From positions 868,001 to 932,000 of the forward strand of contig NZ_CP011273.1 in the NCBI RefSeq assembly GCF_001610895.1: a stretch of DNA of 64,000 bases. The letters are read 5' to 3'. The notes below the pieces were generated by a model. The model was given only the letters and a program-made list of their open reading frames with translations. It ran no database searches and was not told the origin of the DNA. Origin of the DNA: Planctomyces sp. SH-PL62. Its GTDB lineage: Bacteria > Planctomycetota > Planctomycetia > Isosphaerales > Isosphaeraceae. Below, piece after piece: positions 45,376 through 53,322 of this stretch. The position numbers were made by a program, and so were the translations under genes. The stretch's first letter is position 1; each line of letters opens with the position of its first letter.

Positions 45376-45903
45376 TCAGGCCTGGATGGTCGCCTCGCCC
45401 TGCTTCCAGTTGCAGGGACAAAGCTCGTCGGACTGGACCGCGTCGATGACGCGGATCACCTCGTCCACGTTCCGGCCGACGTTGCCATTGTAAACGGCCA
45501 CCCACTGGATTACGCCATTGGGGTCCACCAGGAAGGTCGCGCGGTTGGCGTAGCCCTCGACCGGGTCGCAGATCCCCAGGGCCGGGGCCAGCTTCTGGGC
45601 GGCGATCAGGGGGTAGCCCAGGTCGTGCAGGTCGTCGTGGTCCTTGCACCAGGCCAGGTGGGAGAACTCGTTGTCGGTGCTGCCGCCCACGACCTCGACG
45701 TCGCGGTCCTCGAATTCCTTGAGGCGACGGCTGAACTCGACCAGCTCAGTCGGGCAGACGAACGTGAAGTCCTTCGGGTAGAAGAAGAAGACCGCCCACT
45801 TGCCCTGGAACTGCTCGCTGCTGACGGTGACCAGGGCCTCCGGGCCGCTCCCGAGACTCGCCTTGGCCGTGAATTCCGGGAACTTGTCGCCGACGCTCAA
45901 CAT
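45376..45903 (-). CDS. ahpC: Alkyl hydroperoxide reductase AhpC, typical 2-Cys peroxiredoxin
   Basis: It reduces hydrogen peroxide and organic hydroperoxides. The peroxidatic cysteine is C50 in FVCPTEL and the resolving cysteine is C162 (LCPCNW; C164 is a second Cys nearby). The motif DFTFVCPTELVEF and the R in NRATFLVDP are intact, and the 175-residue length is usual. It is divergent from oxyR with a 271-base intergenic region that has an operator near the oxyR start. Confidence 0.95.
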   Translation of the reverse strand: MLSVGDKFPEFTAKASLGSGPEALVTVSSEQFQGKWAVFFFYPKDFTFVCPTELVEFSRRLKEFEDRDVEVVGGSTDNEFSHLAWCKDHDDLHDLGYPLIAAQKLAPALGICDPVEGYANRATFLVDPNGVIQWVAVYNGNVGRNVDEVIRVIDAVQSDELCPCNWKQGEATIQA

Positions 45904-46105
45904 CGCGCTCGATCTCCAAATATCTAGGGGATTTCGGTCGCCCGCGCCGCGGCTTGCGACGAAGGCGTGCTGAAAGTGGATTCCTCGGTCCGTCGGGACG
46001 CGCCGACGGGACCCCGGCGAGGCGAGATCGTCCTCGCCCCGCCCGCTCGCCGGCCTCGGCGAGCCCGGCGGCCATCGCCGGCTTTCGGTCCGTCCGGCGT
46101 CCTAC

Positions 46106-46134
46106 TCGTCATGATAGACGCTCGCCGGTATAAT
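46106..46134 (+). promoter_or_regulatory. Probable promoter of oxyR
   Basis: A -10 box TATAAT (46129-46134), 17 bases after TCGTCA (46106-46111, four of six to the -35 consensus). The start of transcription would be near 46141, just before the operator. Confidence 0.6.
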
Positions 46135-46151
46135 TCAAGACTTCGGACCGC

Positions 46152-46164
46152 TATAGATTCTATA
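46152..46164. promoter_or_regulatory. Perfect LysR-type T-N11-A operator
   Basis: TATAGATTCTATA is a perfect inverted repeat around one base and starts with T and ends with A, as LysR-family sites do. It lies between the likely transcription start and the oxyR start codon at 46175, so binding could repress oxyR. The inner ATAG and CTAT resemble the half-sites of the E. coli OxyR motif but with a shorter centre. Confidence 0.65.
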
Positions 46165-46174
46165 AGGATTCGTT

Positions 46175-47071
46175 ATGGAAATCCAGCAGCTCCGCATGTT
46201 CCTGAAGGTCGCCGAGCAGGGGAGTTTCACCCGCGCCGCGCGCGAGTTCGGGGTCAGCCAGCCGGCCATCAGCCAGCAGGTGGCGCGGCTGGAGGCGACC
46301 CTGGGGAGGCCCCTGTTCGAGCGTCAGGGGAGGCAGGTGGCCCTGACCGAGGCGGGGGAGCTGCTCCGGCGGCGGGCCTTGCAGATCGTCTCGCTGGTGG
46401 ACGATACCGCGCGGTTGCTGTGCGACGACGGCGAGACCGGCAAGATCGTGGTCTCGGCGATCCCCACGATCGCCCCCTACCTCATGCCCGAACTGCTGGA
46501 AGCGTTCCATCGGGACCACCCCAGGGCGCAGGTGGAGGTGAACGAGGAGGTGACCGAGGCCATCCTCCGCCGCTGCGCCCTGGGCGAGATCGACGTCGGC
46601 GTGCTGGCGCTGCCGGCGTCGCGCGGGTATCTCCGGTTCGAGAACCTGTTCGAGGAGGAGCTGCTCCTGGTCACCTCGGCCGACCACCCGCTCGTCGGCC
46701 GGGACCGCGTCGAGCTGGAGGACCTCCGCGACCTGCCGTTCGTCCTGCTGGACGAGGCCCATTGCCTGTCGGACGACATCCGGGGCTTCTGCCGTCGCAA
46801 GCTGTTCCAGCCGGTCAGCACGGGCCGCGTCAGCCAGCTCGCCACGGTGCAGGAGCTGGTGGCGCAGGGGTTCGGCGTCTCGCTGATCCCGGAGATGGCC
46901 GTGCGCCCCAACGCGAACGACCGCCTCCGCTACCGCCGCCTCGACGGCGACACGCCGACCCGCACCATCACCGCCTGCTGGAACCCGGACCGCTACCAGT
47001 CCCGGCTGATGCTCCGCTTCCTGGATACGCTCAAACAGGCCGGGGCCCTGCGGCTCACGCCGAGTCCTTGA
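46175..47071 (+). CDS. oxyR: OxyR-type LysR-family peroxide sensor
   Basis: A LysR regulator of 298 residues with a winged-helix DNA-binding domain at 1-60 (FLKVAEQGSFTRAAREFGVSQPAISQQV). The regulatory domain holds two cysteines, C197 and C206, nine residues apart in DEAHCLSDDIRGFC. E. coli OxyR has C199 and C208 with the same spacing and context, so this protein should form the same peroxide-sensing disulfide. It is divergent from ahpC-ahpD, with a LysR box and promoter in between. AAGGA lies six bases before the ATG. The last 17 bases overlap the convergent alcohol dehydrogenase gene. Confidence 0.93.
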   Translation: MEIQQLRMFLKVAEQGSFTRAAREFGVSQPAISQQVARLEATLGRPLFERQGRQVALTEAGELLRRRALQIVSLVDDTARLLCDDGETGKIVVSAIPTIAPYLMPELLEAFHRDHPRAQVEVNEEVTEAILRRCALGEIDVGVLALPASRGYLRFENLFEEELLLVTSADHPLVGRDRVELEDLRDLPFVLLDEAHCLSDDIRGFCRRKLFQPVSTGRVSQLATVQELVAQGFGVSLIPEMAVRPNANDRLRYRRLDGDTPTRTITACWNPDRYQSRLMLRFLDTLKQAGALRLTPSP

Positions 47072-48118
47072 GCGTGGCCATGTCGATCACGAACCGATAG
47101 CGCACGTCCCCCTTGAGGAGCCGCTCGTACGCGGTGTCCACGTCCTGCACGCCGATCATCTCGATGTCGCAGGTGATCCCTCGCTCGGCGCAGAAGTCGA
47201 GCATCTCCTGGGTCTCGGCGATGCCGCCGATGCCCGAGCCGGCGAAGTTGCGGCGGGGGATGAGGAGGTTGAACGCCGCGACCGGCAACGGGTGCTCCGG
47301 GGCGCCCACCAGGGTCAGGGTGCCGTCGAGCTTCAACAGTTGCAGGTAGGCGTTGATGTCATGCTGGGCGGAGACGCAGTCCAGGATGAAGTCGAAGCTC
47401 CGCGCCTGCGCGGCCATCGCGTCGGGGTCCTTGGAGACGACCACCTCGTCGGCCCCGAGCCGCCTGGCGTCCTCGGCCTTCCCCGGCGAGGTCGTGAACA
47501 GGACGACGTGGGCGCCGAACGCATGGGCGAACTTCACTCCCATGTGCCCCAGGCCGCCGAGCCCGACGATCCCGACCTTCTGACCCGGTCCGACCTTCCA
47601 GTGCCTCAGCGGCGAGTACGTCGTGATCCCGGCGCAGAGCAGGGGGCGGTCCCGGCCAGGTCCGCCTGCTTGACCTTGTCCGAGACTTTCAGGACGAACG
47701 CCTCGTCGACGACGATGTTCTCGGAATAGCCGCCGAAGGTCACGCCGCCGAGGATCTTGTCGGGGCCGTTGTAGGTGAAGACCGTGCCGCCGGTCTCGCA
47801 GTACTGCTCCAGGCCCCCCAGGCAGGCGGGGCACTTCCGGCAGGAATCGACCATGCAGCCGACCGCGGCCAGGTCCCCCTCCTTGAACCGCGACACCGCC
47901 GAGCCCACCTTCGCAACCCGCCCCAGGATCTCGTGGCCCGGCACGCACGGATAGATCGTGTTGCCCCACTCGTTGCGGGCCTGGTGCAGGTCGGAATGGC
48001 AGACGCCGCAATAGAGGATGTCGATCAGGACGTCGTTGGGCAGGGGATCGCGGCGGGTCAACGAGAACGGCGCCAGCGGGGACTCGGCGGCCTGAGCGGC
48101 GTAGGCTTTCGTGCTCAT
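47055..48118 (-). pseudogene. NADP-type alcohol dehydrogenase (YahK/CAD-like), disrupted by a -1 frameshift
   Basis: The 5' part, from the ATG at 48116-48118, gives MSTKAYAAQAAE, the catalytic zinc Cys in YCGVCHSDLHQ, GHEILGRV, and the structural Cys set C-x5-C-x-x-C. It ends in LAGTAP near 47650. The 3' part, in another frame, continues with LLCAGITTYSPLRHWKVGPGQKVGIVGLGGLGH, NADP-binding Rossmann fold, to the end. The two meet at GGGGG (47642-47646). One more base gives a normal enzyme of 354 residues. It could be real decay or a sequence error. Substrate would be aromatic or aliphatic aldehydes. Confidence 0.85.
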
Positions 48119-48171
48119 AGTTCGACAACTAGCTCCGAAGATGGATCGGGGAGGGACCGGTCGGGGTCCCG

Positions 48172-49347
48172 TCAGGGGGTGACGGCGATCATGTCGATCG
48201 CGAAGCCGCGGCCCGGGAACGCGACGTCTCGGACGGCCGCCTTCGAGGCGGCGGGGGGGCGCGTGGGGTCGTACAACTCGGTCCTGATCTTTGCGAGGGC
48301 GGCGTCGGCTTCGGGATCGGAGACGTAATAGGTGGCCTTGGCCATGTGGCGGAAGTCGGACCGGGCCTCGTCCAGAACGGAGCGAAGTTCGTCGAAGACC
48401 GCGCGGACCTGATCGCCCCCGGGGGCGTTTTCGGGGCCGATGAGGCCCGAGACGAAGACGAGCGAGCCCTGACTCGCCAGCGCCGCGCGGCTGTAGACGG
48501 GCGACGGCTTGAGCGGCGGCAGGGCCGGGAATTCCAGGCGGCCGGAGCCGCCGGGCGAGTGCGACGCGGCGATCAGTTCGATCTCGACGGGCTGAGACGG
48601 CGACGACTTCCAGCCCACGACGACCAGCGGAGGGGGCGTCTCCCCTTCGAAGAACGCGGCGACCTCCCGCGCGACGACCTCGGCGGCGGGGGCGTCCGAA
48701 GGCTGGATGAACGCCTTGAGCTGGACGACCCGATCGCGGTCGAGGCCGAGGGTCTTCAGCGAATCGCCCAGGCTTTCGAGCGTCTTCCGGGTCGCGACGG
48801 CGAGATCCGCGTCGGGCTCGGCCTGGCCCGAGATGAAAACCCGAGGCCCGCCGGGGAGGACGGCGGACGTGGCCGAGCGGGGCGCCGTATTGGGGGGAGG
48901 GGCGTGGTCCGTCGTCGCGACGGCGTCCACGGCCAGGATGGCACCCGGCCGGAGCGGCTCGCCGCCGACGAAGGTCCAGGCCGGGCCGTCGCGGCCGTCG
49001 AGCCGTTTCGCGAACGCCTTGCGGACCTCGTCGCGCCAGTCCGCTCGGCTCAGGACGACGTGCATCCGGACGACCCGCGAGGCGTCGGAGCCGGCCGCGC
49101 GGAGCGCCGCGTCCAGACGATCCAGGACCGTCTCGATCTGTCGGTCCTCGGGCGCGAGCCGCCCCGCCTCGTCGATCGGGAAGAACTGCGTCGTATGAAC
49201 CAGGGGCGCGGCGATCGGGACGACCACGGCCGCCGAACCGGCCCGGTCGGGCGAAACGCGTAGTCGGCGCGGGGCGTCGTCGCCCAGCGCGACGGGCGTG
49301 AACGCGGCCAGCACCGCGGCGAGGACGATCGAGGGTTTTTGTCGCAT
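48172..49347 (-). CDS. Exported protein with three RidA (YjgF/UK114)-like domains
   Basis: From the ATG at 49345-49347 (another ATG at 49359) the protein has 391 residues and a signal peptide MRQKPSIVLAAVLAAF ending at ALG. Three RidA-like folds follow: residues about 30-140 (VVRMHVVLSRADWRDEV), 160-265 (VFISGQAEPDADLAVATRKTL, LKAFIQPSD) and 280-391 (LVFVSGLIGPENAPGGDQVRAVF, YYVSDPEADAAL). RidA normally is a small cytoplasmic trimer that hydrolyses reactive enamines; one chain with three domains could make a trimer by itself. It lies 46 bases downstream of the metallophosphoesterase gene. Confidence 0.83.
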   Translation of the reverse strand: MRQKPSIVLAAVLAAFTPVALGDDAPRRLRVSPDRAGSAAVVVPIAAPLVHTTQFFPIDEAGRLAPEDRQIETVLDRLDAALRAAGSDASRVVRMHVVLSRADWRDEVRKAFAKRLDGRDGPAWTFVGGEPLRPGAILAVDAVATTDHAPPPNTAPRSATSAVLPGGPRVFISGQAEPDADLAVATRKTLESLGDSLKTLGLDRDRVVQLKAFIQPSDAPAAEVVAREVAAFFEGETPPPLVVVGWKSSPSQPVEIELIAASHSPGGSGRLEFPALPPLKPSPVYSRAALASQGSLVFVSGLIGPENAPGGDQVRAVFDELRSVLDEARSDFRHMAKATYYVSDPEADAALAKIRTELYDPTRPPAASKAAVRDVAFPGRGFAIDMIAVTP

Positions 49348-49393
49348 CGGAAGTCGCATCCTGGGACGAATTGTAGGGACGAGCGGACGGAAA

Positions 49394-50062
49394 TCAACGC
49401 GGGCCGCAGTCGACAACCACGATTCCGGCGTCCGTGAAGTCGACCACGATCGGCCGGTTCGCGGGTTCGTACTCCTCGTCGAGCAGCGAGCAGCTCGCGA
49501 GCGTCGTCGGGCCGATCGGATGGATGCCGTAGCCGGAATGCAGGTGCCCCGCGACGGCCAGCCGGGGCCGGACGGCCTCGATCCGCCGCAAGAGGCTGGG
49601 CGAGCCGACGGGGCCCCGGGGCGTGGGGTCGCCGTGGCCGTAGGGGGGGCCGTGCAGCAAGAGGACGTCGATCCCCTCCGGGATCAGCGCCCACTTCTCG
49701 GCCAACTCCTCTTCTTCCAGGTTGAACGCCCAATCGAAGAAGGTCGGCTGCCAGGGCGTCCCCCAGATCGAGAGGCCGCCGCAGGTCGTCCCGGAGTCTT
49801 GCAGATACGTCCAACGCAGGGGGGCGTCGAACGTCGCGGCGTCCTCCTGAAAGACGAAATCGTGATTGCCCGCCACTCCGACCACCTGCGTGCGCGCCGG
49901 GAGCGCCTCCAGCCAGGCGCGGAACTCCGTGTCGAGCCAGTCGCGGCCGTCCAGCGGGTCGCGAGCCCATCCCGGCGTCAGGTCGCCCCCGAGGAGGAGC
50001 AGGTCGCACTCGGGGATCTTCGGGAGATGGCCGTGCAGGTCGGCCGCGCAGCAGATCCGCAT
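49394..50062 (-). CDS. Calcineurin-like metallophosphoesterase
   Basis: The 222-residue protein begins MRICCAADLHGHLPKIP, the first metal motif D-x-H, then LLLGGDLTP, VGVAGNHDFVF (GNHD), LLLHGPPYG and GHLHSGYG at the end. The order matches metallophosphoesterases acting on phosphoesters. It has no signal peptide. GAGGGA lies seven bases before the ATG at 50062. The ceramidase-like gene ends 33 bases upstream on the same strand, so both may be one transcript. Substrate unknown. Confidence 0.9.
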   Translation of the reverse strand: MRICCAADLHGHLPKIPECDLLLLGGDLTPGWARDPLDGRDWLDTEFRAWLEALPARTQVVGVAGNHDFVFQEDAATFDAPLRWTYLQDSGTTCGGLSIWGTPWQPTFFDWAFNLEEEELAEKWALIPEGIDVLLLHGPPYGHGDPTPRGPVGSPSLLRRIEAVRPRLAVAGHLHSGYGIHPIGPTTLASCSLLDEEYEPANRPIVVDFTDAGIVVVDCGPR

Positions 50063-50095
50063 CGCGTGGGTCCCTCGTCGCAGTGCAGGTCGGGG

Positions 50096-51499
50096 TCAGG
50101 GCTTCCGGCCGACCCGTTCCAGGAGCCGTTTGACGGCCCCGACCAGGATCGGCTCGACCTCCGGCGCGAACGGGCCGGGGAGGCTGGCGTAAGCGTAGTA
50201 AAGCGCGTCGCCCCCTTCATATCCTCCCTCGGCCAGCACGCGGGCCGAGGGGACGTATCCGAGGACGTCGTTGGCGTAGGCCGCCACCCAGAGCGAGCGT
50301 CCCGGCGAAACTTCCTCGCGTTTCAGCCGCAAGGAGTAGTCGACCACGACCTCGCCCGCCAGCGCAACGAGGACCAGCGAGTCGCCCAGGGCGAACGCCT
50401 GGACGGGGGCGGGATACGTCGTCGTTACGCCCCGGCCCGCGTCGATGTCCGCGATCAGTCGCTGCGCGTGGGAGCGTCGGGCGGGGTTCTCGGGAGTCTC
50501 CTGGAGCCTCGCCTCGTAGGAGGCCCGGTCGGTCGGCCCCGCCAGCGGGAGCGGGGCTTCATCGAACGCGGCGTTCAGCCGGCCGGCGACCGGTCGCAGG
50601 CGGGCGGGGTCGTCCAGGACCGCTTCGACGGCGTCCGCCAGCGCATGACCGTGCCGGACCCCCAGCTCGACGGTCCCTCGCGGGTCGGGGTTCGCGTCGC
50701 CGCCGCAGCCCATGACGAAGAGGGCCACGGCGCCCGGGTGGTCGTCCTCCAGCTTCGCCTGGGCGAAACCGGCGTAGTCGCCGGAGATGGTCATGATCTT
50801 GTCGGTGAGCGTCGTGTTGTGGCAGGCGTAGCCGAACAGGACCGCGACGAGCGAGCCGTCGTCGGCGACGGCGCGGAGCACCGGCACGGCGCGGTCGACG
50901 GGGCCGTCGGGGTTCCGGCCGATCCGGAAGCCCGAGGCGGTCTTCTCGCGGCGGTTGATCGCGAACGACACCTCGCCCTCGCCGAAGGCCAGCGAGACAG
51001 GCCGGAGCGCGGCGATCGCTGCGCCGGCGGTCGCGACCAGCTTCGCCTCGACGTCGCGTCGGAAATCGTCGTTGGGCTTCGCCCGGTCGAGGTCGATCCC
51101 ACGTTCCGCCAGCATCGGCCGGGCGTCGCGGACGAGCGGGGCGGTGTGGGTGTGCGACGCGAACAGGGCGACGGCCTCGCGGGGGAGCCCGTGCGCGGCC
51201 TGGATCGCCGCGAACACCCGGTCGGCGAAGGCGCGATCGAATCCGACGACGTCCGCCGTGAGCAGGACGGCCGTCGCCCCGCCGCCATCGCGGAGCGCCA
51301 GGGCCTTGACCTTGATGGGGATCGTCACCCCCTCCGACGGCGTCTTGCGCGAAGCGTAGCCCGCCAGCCAGACGGGCCCAGCCGGCGTGACGTCGGCCGC
51401 CGCCGCCCCCGCCGACCAGCCGTCGCCGGCCCTCGCCGAGACGGCCGTCGCCGCGATCGCCAGCCAGCACGCCGTGAGTCGTCGCATCGTCGTGGTCAT
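50096..51499 (-). CDS. Exported neutral/alkaline ceramidase-like hydrolase
   Basis: From the ATG at 51497-51499 (an ATG at 51487 is also possible) the protein has 467 residues and a signal peptide, MRRLTACWLAIAATAVSARAG. The mature part fits the neutral ceramidase family: GAAAADVTPAGPVWLAGYASRK at the N-terminus, VALFASHTHTAPLV with the conserved SHTHT (here SHTHTA), CHNTTL, and GDYAGFAQ. These zinc enzymes hydrolyse ceramide or similar amides. Planctomycetes hold many such paralogues whose substrates are unknown. The gene is head of a three-gene run with the phosphoesterase and RidA genes. Confidence 0.87.
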   Translation of the reverse strand: MTTTMRRLTACWLAIAATAVSARAGDGWSAGAAAADVTPAGPVWLAGYASRKTPSEGVTIPIKVKALALRDGGGATAVLLTADVVGFDRAFADRVFAAIQAAHGLPREAVALFASHTHTAPLVRDARPMLAERGIDLDRAKPNDDFRRDVEAKLVATAGAAIAALRPVSLAFGEGEVSFAINRREKTASGFRIGRNPDGPVDRAVPVLRAVADDGSLVAVLFGYACHNTTLTDKIMTISGDYAGFAQAKLEDDHPGAVALFVMGCGGDANPDPRGTVELGVRHGHALADAVEAVLDDPARLRPVAGRLNAAFDEAPLPLAGPTDRASYEARLQETPENPARRSHAQRLIADIDAGRGVTTTYPAPVQAFALGDSLVLVALAGEVVVDYSLRLKREEVSPGRSLWVAAYANDVLGYVPSARVLAEGGYEGGDALYYAYASLPGPFAPEVEPILVGAVKRLLERVGRKP

Positions 51500-51723
51500 T
51501 GGGAAGGGTCTCGTCAGGGTGCTTCGGGAGTCTCGACCGCTCACTCCGGGGCGACCATCGGCGTCTCAGCGCCGGCGGAACCGTGGGAAAGGACGCCGGC
51601 GTCCCCGATCCCGCGAACCGGCATCTTAAATCGCCGTCGCGGTCGGGGCGACCCCCGGCCCCTCCTGCGGCCCCGGCAACGATCGAGTGGCGACCTGGAG
51701 ACGGGGCCTTCCTGGAATTTCAA

Positions 51724-51752
51724 TTGACACGGCAGGTTGGCTACTTTATCGT
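51724..51752 (+). promoter_or_regulatory. Sigma-70-type promoter before the third DUF1559 gene
   Basis: A perfect -35 TTGACA (51724-51729), then 17 bases, then TATCGT (51747-51752, four of six). Transcription would start near 51759 and meet the Fur-like dyad at 51766-51780. Confidence 0.6.
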
Positions 51753-51765
51753 TTGGCAATGCAAT

Positions 51766-51780
51766 TGAGATTCAGTCTCA
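51766..51780. promoter_or_regulatory. Fur-like dyad in the promoter region
   Basis: TGAGATTCAGTCTCA is a 7-1-7 dyad: TGAGATT, C, AGTCTCA, with 6 of 7 positions matching. The outer TGAGA and TCTCA match classical Fur boxes of the TGAGAATCATTCTCA type. It lies just past the -10 box, so it could repress. Confidence 0.55.
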
Positions 51781-51993
51781 GGTCGATTTGAAATCAGTGA
51801 TCGCGGTGTGGCCCTTGACACCCGATTCCTCGCCGTTTCTCGGGGGTCGGGGATGCCCGCCAGGGTGGCGTCCATCGGTCGCGGTCGACGCGGCCGTGAG
51901 GACCGAAGTTCCCGGACGAGAGCGAACGCCCCGCCGATCCCCCACCGGTATCGAGGTCGAAACGACCCGCCCCCCCATTCGGAGAATCCCGCC

Positions 51994-52944
51994 ATGCCGT
52001 CGAGCCGACGCCCCCGAGGCTTCACGCTGATCGAGTTGCTGGTCGTGATCGCGATCATCGCCGTGCTGATCGCGCTCCTGCTGCCGGCCGTGCAGTCGGC
52101 CCGCGAGGCCGCCCGCCGCGCCCAGTGCGTCAACAACCTGAAGCAGATCGGGCTGGCGATGCACAACTACGCCGACGGCAACGGCTGCTTCCCGTTCGCG
52201 CTGATCCAGGCGTCGTCGAAGTATTCGTGCTTCACGGGCATCCTGCCGTTCGTGGAGCAGGGGCCGCTGTTCTCGACGTACAATGTGTCGTTCGGGGCGT
52301 CGACCACGACCAACTCGACCGCGTCGGGGACGATCGTGGCGTCGTTCCTCTGCCCCTCGATGACGTTGCCGTACTCCAAGCCGGACGTCTCGCAGAACGA
52401 TTTTCTGGCCCCCTCCAGCTACACGACCAATAACGGCGACGCCTACGCCAACCTCTATAGCGGTCGGCACCTCTACGGCGTTCCCCGGGGGGTGATCATC
52501 GGCGCGACCAGCACGAACAGCGGCGACACGACCGCCCCGCTGACGACGGTCGACCACCCTCCCGTCACGATCGCCTCGATCACCGATGGGTCCTCGAACA
52601 GCTTCCTGGGCGGCGAGCAGGACTACGGCCTGAAGAACGACTTCTTCAGCTCGACCCACGCCCGCGCGGGACAGTATCGCGGTGGTCAGGGAGTCTGGGC
52701 GCACGGCTATCCGCGCGGGCTGAACTTCTCGACCTGGGGCAAGTTCAACCTCCACAAGGTCGTCGACGACGTCACCAGCGAGGAGAGCGGCATCTACTCG
52801 TTCCGCAGCCAGCATCCGGGCGGGGCCAACTTCGTCTTCGCCGACGGTTCCGTGAAGTTCATCAAGGAGGGGATCGCCAAGCCCGTCTACCGCGGCCTCT
52901 CCACCCGGGCCGGCGGCGAGGTGATCTCGTCCGACAGCTTCTGA
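51994..52944 (+). CDS. DUF1559 protein with type IV pilin-like N-terminus, Fur-box-linked
   Basis: The ATG at 51994 (GGAGA eight bases before) gives 316 residues: MPSSRRPRG, the motif [12 protein letters not shown], helix, and [17 protein letters not shown]. Family features include [17 protein letters not shown], the H-x9-DG motif in [13 protein letters not shown], and the C-terminus [10 protein letters not shown]. It is the first gene after a promoter with a Fur-like dyad and is followed by a small lipoprotein and a copper monooxygenase fusion on the same strand. That context suggests a role tied to metal limitation, although DUF1559 proteins have no known biochemical function. Confidence 0.9.
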   Translation: MPSSRRPRGFTLIELLVVIAIIAVLIALLLPAVQSAREAARRAQCVNNLKQIGLAMHNYADGNGCFPFALIQASSKYSCFTGILPFVEQGPLFSTYNVSFGASTTTNSTASGTIVASFLCPSMTLPYSKPDVSQNDFLAPSSYTTNNGDAYANLYSGRHLYGVPRGVIIGATSTNSGDTTAPLTTVDHPPVTIASITDGSSNSFLGGEQDYGLKNDFFSSTHARAGQYRGGQGVWAHGYPRGLNFSTWGKFNLHKVVDDVTSEESGIYSFRSQHPGGANFVFADGSVKFIKEGIAKPVYRGLSTRAGGEVISSDSF

Positions 52945-53032
52945 CCCGACGAGATTGCCCCGCCGGCGCGACCGCTTCCCGTGGTCGCGTCGGCGGGTGG
53001 CTCGACCGCGCATCCTGGAGACGGTTAGGCTC

Positions 53033-53284
53033 ATGTTCCGATCGAGACGCCTCGCGACGACCTTCGCCGCCCTCGCGCTGCCGCTGATCGCCCTCTGCTC
53101 GGCAGCCTGCGGCAACCCCCACGACCCTTCGATCACCTACACGAAGCTGACGCCCGAGGAGTTCGCGAAGCTCCCGCCCGAGGAGCAGGAGACCCCCGAG
53201 GTGCAGGAGAACATGGGGGCCGACTGGAAGGACCCCAACCTCCCCGAGAACGCCACGAATCCCAAGCGCCGGAAGCGTCACTGA
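53033..53284 (+). CDS. Small lipoprotein-like protein
   Basis: The ATG at 53033 gives 83 residues. The N-terminus MFRSRRLATTFAALALPLIALCSAACGNP looks like a lipoprotein signal (in short: basic, hydrophobic, then CSAAC), with Cys at residue 25 as the likely lipid site. The -3 position is Ser, less ideal. The remainder is charged, with PSITYTKLTPEEFAKLPPEEQ and a basic tail. Small lipoproteins after DUF1559 genes are common in planctomycetes. Its stop is 38 bases before the next gene. Confidence 0.7.
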   Translation: MFRSRRLATTFAALALPLIALCSAACGNPHDPSITYTKLTPEEFAKLPPEEQETPEVQENMGADWKDPNLPENATNPKRRKRH

Positions 53285-53322
53285 GCCGATCGGCCGTGCG
53301 CGATCCCCTGGAGGAGCGGGGC

